From Echinarachnius parma (lineage: Eukaryota; Echinodermata; Echinoidea; Clypeasteroida; Echinarachniidae): a stretch of DNA of 64,000 bases. Under the pieces are notes generated by a model, which did not search any database, was not told where the DNA came from, and saw only the letters and a program-made list of their open reading frames with translations. The DNA lies in NCBI GenBank assembly GCA_037951105.1, contig JBAMJV010007229.1, positions 1 through 64,000 on the forward strand. Direction: 5' to 3'. Of this stretch, positions 28,415 to 40,400 are shown one piece after another (the first letter of the stretch is position 1; each line of letters opens with the position of its first letter). The translations under genes were made by a program, and so were the position numbers.

Positions 28415-31400
28415 GTTATTATTATTGTTATTATTATTATTATGATTGTGATGATTTGCATGAGGTACTTTGATACACATACACATGAGAAAGAAGTCAC
28501 AATGAAATGTTGTATTACCCCCTAGGACATCTTGGTGGAGGATAGTCTCTTCTTCCAGAGCCGGAGCGCTTCTAGCAGGTCTTCAAGTTGTATGGTTGCA
28601 TATTAATCTCTTTTCTTTTCTGTTTTGCTGTTGCTCTATTAGGGTATCCTGAAGGCCCACACCAAGAGAAGGAGGATAAAGTGGAGGATAGTCTCTTCTT
28701 CCATATGCAGAATGTCTTTGGCCATCTATCAGAGAGCAAGCTTCAGTACTATGAGCCAGAGCGCTTCTAGTAGGTCTTCAAGTTCTAAGGCTACATATAA
28801 ATTGATTTTCTCATTTGTTAACCCTCTTTTTGTCCGCTTTTTGTGTTGTTTCCTCTTTTGTCAAAACTTCTAGGGTATCCTGAAGGCCCACACCCAAGAG
28901 AAAGAAGACAAAGTGGAGGACAGTCTATTCTTCCAGATGCAGAATGTCTTTGGCCATCTATCGGAGAGCAAGCTTCAGTACTACGAGCCGGAGCGGTTCT
29001 GGCAGGTGTTCAAGTTCTGGGGTGAGCCGGTCAACATCAGGGAGCAGCAGGATGCCTTTGACTTCTTCACCATCCTGACCGACCAGCTGGACGAGTACCT
29101 CAAGGTAGGCTTTTATAGTACTCAAAAAAAGTTAAGGATCACCTTTTTTCTTAACTTGCATTTTTTTCCAAGCTATGAGTGAGGTCTTACCTAGTTCTTT
29201 CATTTTTTGTTTGACTAGATGGTGGCTCATTGGAATAAAAAAATGATGCAAGAGACATTATGCAACAACTGAACCACATGTGATATTGATTACAGTGTGT
29301 TTGAGGTCATTCAGGAGTAAAATATGTCATTTAAAAATTATATGCAAAATAAAAAGTGATCCTTAACTTTTGTTGAGTAGTGTATTTCATATTTTAGGAT
29401 AATATGGTTGGAACGCATACTCAGATGCTTAAGAGAATTCATGATATTATTTGGCAAGACACTTTGTCATTTGCTGCTCTCTCAAACCAGGGCCCCGTTG
29501 CAGAAAGAGATACGATTGATTGTAAGTCAGATCATGTGTTCTAAATGCGCAAATCTGATTGGTTGAAATGCGCAAATCTGCCTTACAATTAATTGTAACT
29601 TACAAGCGATTGGATCTCTTTCTGCAATGGGGCCCTGGTGTAGTAAATGGGTACTTGGTAGGTATGGATGTCTTGAAATGCTCGGCTAAAACCAAAGTTA
29701 TAATGCTTTGAGAACTTTGGGACTTACTCTAATAAAGTGGTATATATAGAAATGTATCATTATTATCATGATTATCACACATCGTTGTCATCATCAGCAT
29801 CGTCATCATCATTATGATCTTCGCTTCATCATAATCATCATCATCATCATTAGTGAAATACATTCTACATACCTCTCTGATGCCTGGAGTCATGTAGAGC
29901 TGCTGAATGACAGAGTTCATGTAACATGTGGCTCCACCGTTCCGCAGACCAACGTACTTGGTCATCCTCCCTTCAACTGGCGGTAGATACTGGAAAAAAC
30001 AAAAAAACAAATCTTCGTCATCATTATCAGCATTACTTTTAAATTAACTTTTAATCTTGTTTATATTTTTTTCCTGAGCAGCAATCCGGCCAGAAGGAAG
30101 TGTTGAAGCCCAAGTTCCAGGGACTGTACCTCAACCAGATGATCTGTCAAGACTGCCCTCACAGGTAGGCCCCATATCTTCTACTTGGGTACTCGACAGG
30201 ATCCATTAGTCGGGATGTAGAGTCCAGGGTTGTACATCATGCTTGTACATATATTTGTACTTGTGATTGTACAAATGTATTTCTAGATGGAATGAATAAA
30301 CAGAACAAGACTTAACTATCAGCAGGGGAATTATGGACAAAAAAGTACTTTGGGGACATCATTAGGAGAATGGAAGGTGTTGCTAACAAAGGATCAATTG
30401 AAGGAAAACGGTAGATGTCGTCCAACGATAAATTGGACTGTCGATGTAAACGGTGTCAGGACAAGGAATGAAGGGTGAAACGCACTTGGCATCGAGTTGT
30501 GAAGCGTATTCTCGTTTGGCATCGAGTTGTATAGCGTATTCTTGTTTGGCATCGAGTTGTATAGCGTATTCTCGTTTGGCATCGAGTTGTATAGCGTATT
30601 CTCGTTTGGCATCGAGTTGTATAGCGTATTCTTGTTTGGCATTGAGTTGTATAGCGTATTCTTGTTTGGCATCGAGTTGTATAGCGTATTCTTGTTTGGC
30701 ATCGAGTTGTATAGCGTATTCTTGTTTGGCATCGAGTTGTATAGCGTATTCTTGTTTGGCATCGAGTTGTATAGCGTATTCTTGTTTGGCATTGAGTTGT
30801 ATAGCGTATTCTCGTTTGGCATCGAGTTGTATAGCGTATTCTTGTTTGGCATCGAGTTGTATAGCGTATTCTTGTTTGGCATCGAGTTGTATAGCGTAGA
30901 GTTGTATAGCGTATTCTCGTTTGGCATCGAGTTGTATAGCGTATTCTCGTTTGGCATTGAGTTGTATAGCGTATTCTCGTTTGGCATCGAGTTGTATAGC
31001 GTATTCTCGTTTGGCATTGAGTTGTTTAGCGTACATTCTCATGAAGAGTCGACCACAGCAGCGCTCTGCAGAGCCACTTGAGCCATGTTTTACAAAACTT
31101 TTCCAATTGTTGTTAGTGCCTAATTATTGTAACAACTGTCGCAACAGCTATAATTCTTCATTTTGATTAGCTGTGCACAGAGAAGTTACAACAATTGGAC
31201 ATATACAACAATTGAAAAAGCTTTAAGAAACGGGGCCCAGAGTTGATGATAATTATAATTTGTTTTTGTAGGAAGGAGAGGGAGGAGGAGTTCTTTGCCC
31301 TGAATCTGACGGTGAAATCCAACAACCTCAACGACTCTCTGGAGCAGTTTGTGAGGGGGGAGATGTTAGAGGGAGAGAACGCATACCTATGTGAAGAGTG

Positions 31401-34400
31401 CAATGAAAAGGTAAGAGATCTTGGTCTAACATATTGGGTCTAGGACTTAGGTTTTGGTATCTCTATTTCGCTATTAGTCCAACAACCTCAACGGCTCCCT
31501 GGAGCAGTTTGTGAGGGAAAATGCATACCTGTGTGAAGAGTGCAATGAAAAGGTGAGACCTGGTTCAGTCCTCAAAATTAGCACAGGCTGGCCTTGGGCC
31601 ACCAAATTTGCATTGATGCTAAATTCGTCTGGCATGAATAGTAAACTAAATGTGACCGGCTATAGCAAAACCCGGCACTTGTCGGTAATTCATGTTTTGA
31701 AGGAATGGGAATTTGAAGTTCACACAATGTGTGTTAAAGACCTATGATTGTAAAATTGAAACAATTATATCTTCGCCAATTATTGACCAATTAGTTAGAA
31801 CAAAGCATCAAATGAAAGCTTGTGATGAGGCCTTTTTAATGGTGTGAAAATCTATATTTTTATTTTTACGGCCAAGTGCCGGGTTTTGCTATAGCCGGTC
31901 ACAAATATAATACCAGAATTCAGGTTTCAGGCTATTCTAATGTTCTTGCCCTACAAGGCAAACAAAAACTATTTCTAACGTTTCCTGGTTTGAAACTTCA
32001 AATCTGAACCAGTCCAAGACCACTTGATTTCTGATTGACATTCATTCTTTGTTGACCTCATTCTGAGTAACTTGTGATCTTCAAAAAAAGTAATCTGACC
32101 CAATATCCTGATATTGGATATGAATGCACCAAAATATTTATGTATATAATTATTTATTTATTTGTTTAATTCAGCTGTGAAATAATTGTTAGCATCGATC
32201 ATGTAGATTTTGATTCATCCAGGAGAGAGTTCATGAAATGGAAATTAAATCCATGCAGCTGGACTTACTAATTATTGAGTACAGTTTCACAACCTATCCA
32301 GGTTGCTTCTTCAGCTTATCTGCCAAATTGCTAAACAGTTAAGCTGAAGAAGCAACCTGGATGGGTTGTGAAACTGTACTACTCAATAAATAGTACGTCC
32401 AGTGGCATAGATTTAATTTCCATTTCATAAATTGTTGTTATCATAATTTCATAAATGGTTATTATGATAATGTGTTTGTTTGCAGAGGAATACAATCAAG
32501 AGGACGTGCATCAAGATGCTGCCCCCGGTGTTGGTGATTCAGCTCAAGAGGTTTGGCTTTGACTGGGAGGCAGGGAGAGCACTCAAGTTTGACGATTATT
32601 TCAAGGTAAACCCTAAAACCTAACCCTAAAGCTTAACCTAACCCTGAACCCAAGGTTAATTACTCTGGTTAATTAGTCAAATATGAAATAGACTGTGTCA
32701 TCCAACATCAACAGGTTCATATCGTCGCTGGGCTGTTAAAAAATGAAATATTCATTTGTTTGCATGGAGAATCCGTCCATGGTTTTGAGCATGTAAACAT
32801 CAGCAAGCGCTAAACAAGCCACCACCTTTACAGTAAAGGGGATCGCAAGACAAGAACAACAGCAGATGGATGACCCACTGAGCCCTATGAGCTATGTTAA
32901 AGCGATTTAGTTAACTTTGTTGACATGTGCAAAAAGTGATGAGTGGTTGATACAATGTATATTGTTGTTATCTGATATGTCCGCTGGGTGTTGTGTGAAC
33001 ATTACAAGTTAAATGGACGTTATATGAGCAAAAATGCATAGTGATATTCACTAACTCATTGCACTCACATTGTACAGGGTTTTGACGGTCCAGTGGATAA
33101 TTCAACATCTGAACACTTCAATCGTACATATCTTTTTTAACGAAAGGGAATTTTGAAAAACCAAAACCTGTCCCATGATTTCATTGTTAATACAAATACA
33201 ACAATGCATGAAAAAAACCGCTAGAATTCCAATTGGATTTTGAAGATTTGGTAAATGTTACCAAATCCCTTTAAAGGGATCTAGTAACTTTGTTGGCATG
33301 TGCAAAAAGTGATGAATGGTTGATGCAATGTATAGTGCTGTTATCTCATATGTCCACAGGGTATTGTGTGAAAATTTCAAGTCAAATGGACATTGCATGG
33401 CCAAGTAATGAGCGAAAATGCAAAGTGATATTGGGTGATATTCACTAACTCACTGCATTCACTTTGTACAGGGATGAAAAACTCGCCCGGAGTTTTTCTT
33501 ATCTGAATACTTTGATCGTACATATCTTTGTAACGAAAGGGAAATTTGAAAAACCGAAACCTGTCCCATGATTTTATTGTTAATACGAATACAACAAGGT
33601 ATGAGGGAACCGCTAGAATTAAAATTTTATTTTGAGGATTTGGACAATGTTACTAAGTCCCTTTAAGACATGTATCATTCAGTGAGTGACTAAAATTAGT
33701 GACCTTGTAATTTAGGTTTGTTACAGGAGTAAATGATGATTTATTAATCCCCTCCATAGTTTCCCTGGGTGTTGGACATGGAACCATTTACAGCCAAGGG
33801 GCTTGCAAGGCGGGAACAACAACAGCAGATGGATGACCCACCAAGCCCTATGAGCTACGTCAGAAACGTCTCGTCACAGAGCTCCACGGATGACCTGTAC
33901 CAGCTGGTCGGAGTGGTGGTACACAGCGGCCAGGCCAACGCTGGACACTACTACTCTTTCATCAGGGACAGGAGGTAATTGATTGGTTGAGTTGGGTTAG
34001 GGTTGGGTTAGTTAGGTTAGTTTGTTGGTCTGTGTTGGATGGTTGGTTGGTTTGCTGGTCCAAGTTGTGGTACACAGTGGGCATGCCAACGTTGGACACT
34101 ACTACTCATTCATTAGGGACCGGAGGTAATTAATTGGCTGATCGGTCGGTCGATCAATCAATTGATTGATTGATTGAGTAAGTAGGTGATTGTGTTAACA
34201 CAGACTGACTGGTTGGTTATGTTTGCAGTCGATGGTGTGGTCGGTGGTTTGTTTGGATGGTACTTTATTGATTAATTGATGTATTAAAATGTGTATTTAT
34301 TTCATGGATGAAACGATGAAACATTGAGTTCTACCTATGACCTGTACTGGATTGATTCTTTGATTGAGTGAGTACTGTGTCGTCTCTGATTGATTGGCTT

Positions 34401-37400
34401 AATTGGTTAAAGGTGCACCTGTAAAGTGTCAGATATTGCCCAAAATGACATTTGAGACTTCAATCCTGTTCAAAATCATTGTAAGATATGTCCGAATGAT
34501 GTGTGAAAGTTTCTTTGAAAAAGAACACTGCTTTCCTGGTTAAAAAAGCAAAAATATGCGTCAGCTTTTACAACAAATTAATGTATGACGTTTATGAGGT
34601 TTATGACCGTTCAATAACGCTCTTGAGCTGAATGATAGATATCGTCATACTAAAGGAGCATTTGAAAAAATCTAACCCTATTTTATTTTTCTCTTACCAT
34701 AAGCTAAACAACACTGTAGAAGAGAAACGAGGAAGCTCCAAGTAATTTGTGTGGAGTTAGACACTTTACAGGCATCACTTTATAAAGAGATTGTCTACTT
34801 ACTAATTCTTTGATTGATTCATTTATTGTAACGTATTTTGTTTCCCATACAGTGGCACATCCATCACCAATGCCAGCAAGGGAAAATGGTTCCGGTTCAA
34901 CGACACACATGTGGAGGAGTTCACCATGTCAGATGCAGGTCTGGAGGCAGAGTGCTTCGGAGGCTCATTCAGGGCAAAAAATGAAGGTTAGTGAAGTTTT
35001 TTAGACAAATTTTTGCTTTTGTCCCTGATGTCTATTCTATGGAAGGATGGAGTGGAATTCAATCCAACTTACTAGTATTATTACTGTTTTAATTTGTGTT
35101 ATACCAGGATCGTACAGACCAGAGAACAGGCTGCGACGTGGAGTGGATAGAAGGAATGAAATAAAAGCTTGTCAGTAAAAACTCATTTAATGATATGAAC
35201 ACCAGTGTGCATTTATGGTTTAATTTGTTTTATACCAGGATCGTATGGACCAGAGAACAGGCTGCGTACATGGAGTGGTTACATGCTGTTCTATGAGAGG
35301 ATAGAAGGTATGAAGAGCCCAGATCCTATGGCCAGGATAGGCAGGAGGGGATACAACGGAGACATACACGGGTGAGTAGCAAAGAAATCATAATCTTTAT
35401 TTTTTGTTCGGTATTATTACAAAATATTTCTCTACTTGTAAGCCCTTGCCTACGTGAACCTGGTAGATTATGTACAAAGTCTATGGGGAATTAAGAATGT
35501 GGTGTGGCAAGATTAGTAGAGCGCGTGCTTTCCGATCATGAGATCCCGAGTTCGAACCCTGCCCACCGCGTTTGTCCTTCAGCAAGACAATTTATCCACT
35601 ATTGCTGTTCTCTACCCAGGTGTGTAAATGGGGACCGGTAGGCGGTGAAAGCCTTTATGTGAACGATCTTCTTGAGGCCCACTGAGCGCTTGGAAGGAAT
35701 ACTCCCCAGGGAGTGGAGATGGTGCACACAATGTGTGCTGGTTTGCATTGTATCCTATGACCGGGGGTAATAATATCATTGTAAAGCGCTTAGAGGTGAT
35801 TATCAATCGTGATAGGCGCTATATAAATAGTGTATATTATTATTATTATTATTAATGTCAAAGCGAACAGGTTAATGTACAATTTGTATTTTTAAGACGC
35901 CTGGATAGGCAGGAGGGGATACAATGGAGACATATACGGCTGAGTAGCACAAAATATAACACATTCTATTCATCTTAATTGAATTTGGTTTTAAACGCAA
36001 GTTGTGATTGATATCAAATGCAACTATGCTGTTGATTCTCTTTCTGCAATGGACAGTTGCAATTTAATCGCAAAGTTGCGATTTAATGCAATAAAAAGGT
36101 TTCTGCAACACCCCCTGGCACTAGCCCTAGACCACAGCCCGAGTAATTTTGGGACCAGTCCTGACTGGGTTGAAGAATCTAAGCACCCCTAAATTTGTTG
36201 GAGACAACTGTTGACCGAATGATCAAAGTCTCAGCATTGGTACACAGAAGAGAGATGCTGTGTTTCTTTATCAACAGTTATATGAGTGACTTGATCATTG
36301 CAACAAAATTTCCATTTCATTTATTGCAGGAGCCTTGACCAGCTAGGTTCCCCGGAGTTATCGCTAACAACCAGTGACAGAAAGAGTGAGCTCTCAGTGC
36401 TAGTTCACAAAGGGGAGAAGCAGAGCTTCTTTGTTGACAAGATAGCATGAATTAGTTTATCAACAAGCCTCCTGTAACATAAACAAAAAGGAAAACATGC
36501 AAAGATAGAGTTCATTAACTTGATTTAACTTGTATGTGACTTTTATTCATGACAGGAGTCTTGACCAACTGAGTTCTCTCAGCGCTAGTTCACAAGGGGG
36601 AGAAGCAGAGCTTCTTTGTTGACAAGATAGCATGAATTAGTTTATCAACAAGCCTCCTGTAACAGAATTAAAAAAAAACATGTGAAGATAGAGTTCATTA
36701 ACTTGTATGTGACTTTTATTCATGACAGGAGTCTTGACCAACTGAGTTCTCCAGAGCTGTCGCCAACGACCGGTGACCGAATGAGCGAGCTCTCAGCGCT
36801 AGTTCACAAGGGGGAGGAGATAGGCTTCTTTGCTGACAAGATATTTGCTGCATGAATGCATGAATGAGTTCAACTAGATAACTGTGACATAAATAAATTT
36901 GAAAACAACATTGCAAATTCATTACAGGAGTCTTGACCAACTAAGCTCTCCTGAGCTGTCTCCAACTATCGGGGACCGAATGAGCGAACTCTCAGCGCTA
37001 GTTCACAAGGGGGAGAAGCGGGGCTTCTTTGTGGACAAGATGCCCGCTGCGATCCAACGACACATAGAGGACGAGAATCTCCAGTTCCTGCGAAACCGTG
37101 CCGTCTACAATGAAGAGTACTTCACATTCGTCCGCAAGCTTGCTTCGTGTAGTTCGGTGAGTGTCTGTTTTGTTCTCATATTATGCCCGGCGCAGATAGA
37201 GCTCGACCCGATCCGACTGGTTTTCAGCCTGATTAACTCAGTATGCGCTCCCTCAGGACTCCGGTTTTTCCAGTCAAGTGCCAGTCGGAGGTCATTCGAG
37301 GCCGATTCAGCATGTTGGATCGGCTCCGAATGAGCGAAACTGACTCTAGCCTGACTGAAAACCTGTCGGATCGGGTCGAGTCGGCTCTGTCTGCGCCGGG

Positions 37401-40400
37401 CTTAACTTTACTGCCCTTCTTTGAGATCAAGTTCAGTTGAGTAGTCTTTTGTGCATATGCAAAGAAAACAAGAATTGGCTTTTGATTGTTTTCAGTCCTG
37501 TTGTCATCATAAAAGTAATGGGAAATGCATATTGGATGCAATATCTGTAAAATTGTTCCAGTTAAAACAAAAGGTATCTCCACATCGATAGTCTTTGTAT
37601 GAACGAAAATGAGAATTGTAGCCAAGACCTCCGAATTACTAGACCGGTGCTATAACCATTGAGTCACAAGGCCCTATTGATGGTGATGCTTTCCTAAAAC
37701 CCTTTTCAATGCTCGTGCTAGTCAAAAGGTATTATAAACCTGACGTAAACCAGAAAAATTAGAAAACAACTAGTTCTTTGAACAATCACCTGTATGATTT
37801 AGGCACATGACGTACCACCATGCGTACATGTGTGATGACAGTAGTAGCAATGGAAAACGAAATTGACTTTTGTTTGATTTCCGTCCTGTTGTCACTAAAG
37901 CTAGTGGGGAAAATTGGTACATTGCTCGCAATTAGTGTGAAATTATCCTACCTTGTACATAAAAGATATATTTACATTGAAATTGTGCGTTAATAATTTT
38001 TAAAAATTGTTTTTAAAATGTATTTTCAGCACATGACGTACCACCCTGCCTACAGTGTGATGGCGGTACAGAGCATCCAGCTAGCATTGCACTTTGTGCT
38101 CAACACACTGCTCAGGACCAAGAAGAAACTCAGGTATTCTTTCTGCAAGCATAAAGATTTTAATAATGTATTTGTTTTTCTCAAGCGCCTATGAAGAGCG
38201 TCTCGAGGCCCTTTACATTGCAATTAAAACATCAGTTCATACTAAACTTAGTTCTAAAACCATTTACAATTTTGACATTAAGTACAAAATTCACGGTACT
38301 AGATAAATTAAACTACGTAGGCATTACAATAATTAATTGAAAGGAAAATGCATTTATGCAATTTCATTGTCTACTAGAGATTAAAGAATTTACCTATGAA
38401 ATAATTATGTATATTTTTTCTCTGGCGTAGGTATGATCTTGATGAGTGGCGGGATGTCATCGATGGTCTTCTAGCTGACAGCCCTGAGGCCTGTGAATGT
38501 GCTCTAGAACTCATGGCTTCTCCACAAGGAAGAGACTACCTCAGGTAAGGCAGCTTGTTTGTTTGTTTGTCTGTCTGTTTGTTTGTCTGTCTGTTTGTTT
38601 GTTTGTTTGTTTGTTTGATTGTCTGTTTGTTTGACGGTCTTCTAGCTGACAGCCCTGAGGCATGTGAATGTACTCTAGAACTCATGGCTTCTCCACATGG
38701 AAGAGACCACCTCGGGTAAGACGGCTTGTTTGTTTGTGTGTTTGTATGTTTGTCTGAAGATAAAGGAAATGGAGAGTGTGGAAGAGTAATAGTATTAGTA
38801 TGACTTTGACAGTGGTAATTATGAGAAATGGCAAAAAACAAACCCACAAAATGATAAAACAATGCTATAGTTAAACTTGAAAGCAATCATTGTTGCGGGA
38901 GAACAGGCCAATGCTCCAGAATGTCCAGTGGATGGACACTTGATCCGGACTAAGCGAAAATGTGTGTGATATCCTAGAGTTGCCCTTTTTTTGTCTGAAT
39001 ATGTTGGAAACTTAAGGAGCAGTGTGTCACGTGAGCTTCGTAAATCATGTGAATGTGTCTGCCATGAGAGTAATTCAGATATGAAACTTGGGCTTAACCA
39101 TTCATTGCCTTATGCACAATCAATGAAAGGTTGAATATAATTTGTTGCTTTACAGGCAGCTATGATAGTTGTGACTTATACAATTCTGTCCTTTCCCTAC
39201 AGGTCGTTTCTGTTGGAGTGTCCGAACCAGGAGGTGCGCACAGCAATGGCCCGTCTCATCAAGGGCCTGACGCACCACTTCGTCCAGCGGACAAAAGAGG
39301 CCACCCACGCCTGTCTTGACGGGCTGGTGGAACATCTACTGTCCCTGCTGGGCAAAGAGGTGTTGGAGCACTGTCGCAGCTGTGTCCAGTACTTCTGGCT
39401 TCTCAGCATGTACCTAGAGCTGGTAAGTAGATCTGTCTGTTTGTCTGTATACTGTTTGTTTCAATTGACTTTGTTTGACACCCCCTGATTTGGTAGGCTA
39501 GTTGAACATGCACATTATTGTACTATCCCTGTTAGTTAAGGGGTTTTGAAGCACTGTCACAGAGCTCTGTGTGCAGTATTGCTGGCTACTCAGCATGTAA
39601 CTAGAGCTGGTAAGTAAAGCTGGTAAGTAAAGCCTTCCAGACGCTCATCACCATCTTGATTGTTATCAGTAAAATTATTATAATGAATTATTATTATTAT
39701 TATTGTATCGTTGTTAGTATTATTATTATTATTATTATAATGATCCTTCACCTTGTATTTCTCCTCCACTCTCTCTCTCTCAGGGCTCTGATACGTGTGA
39801 GCACCTGTTCAGGAGAGAGGCCTTCCAGAGGCTCATCACCATCCTGATTGTTATCAGTCAAATTATTTTAATTATTATTATTATTATTTGTATCATTTAG
39901 TATAAAAATATTATTATTATTATTATATTGATCCTTCACCTTGTATTTCTCCTCCACTCTCTCTCTCAGGGCTCTGATACGTGTGAGCACCTGTTCAGGA
40001 GAGAGGCCTTCCAGAGACTCATCACGTTCCTCATTGGACCACCCTCAGAGCTCAACGACATGGTAAGTACAACACTGTATTTCATTAACTAACACCCATT
40101 CATACTTACGTCTAGCACTGGCCTGCCACTGGCCTAGCACTGGCCTGGGATAAGATGTCTACCCATTCATACTAGGCATCAACACTGGACAAATAGTACA
40201 GTGAACCCTATTGTATTGTGACGTCACAATGGCTATGCAAAACCTGTGCACAGAGCGCACATGTTGATAGAACAAGATCGTAATGCGCATGCGCAATCCA
40301 GGCCACTGTTCAGCCACTGTTCATTCATACTTGCATCTAGCAAGTGCTAGACGCACGTATGAATGGGATGATAGACTCGTTCAGGACGGATTTATTTCGC

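Noticed and set aside
28018..28525. Long poly-Asp, poly-Met, poly-Asn and poly-His frames
   Set aside because: Translations of (GAT)n/(ATT)n microsatellite; the real exon ends at 28110. The same applies at 7302-7644, 11495-11824 and 60881-61249.
29729..30010. Minus-strand gene encoding the USP Cys box
   Set aside because: The frame is an inverted copy of a single exon with splice sites; no neighbouring minus-strand USP exons exist.
30485..31032. Possible CRISPR array
   Set aside because: Direct repeats touch each other with no unique spacers, and the genome is eukaryotic. The same holds for the 47-bp and 59-bp arrays.
30383..31081. Overlapping open frames of 148-219 codons on both strands
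   Set aside because: They are produced by a 30-bp tandem repeat whose length is a multiple of three; no start context, homology or codon structure.
35499..35575. tRNA gene
   Set aside because: A- and B-box-like words are present, but no acceptor stem or clean anticodon arm closes, and the sequence continues into a SINE body.
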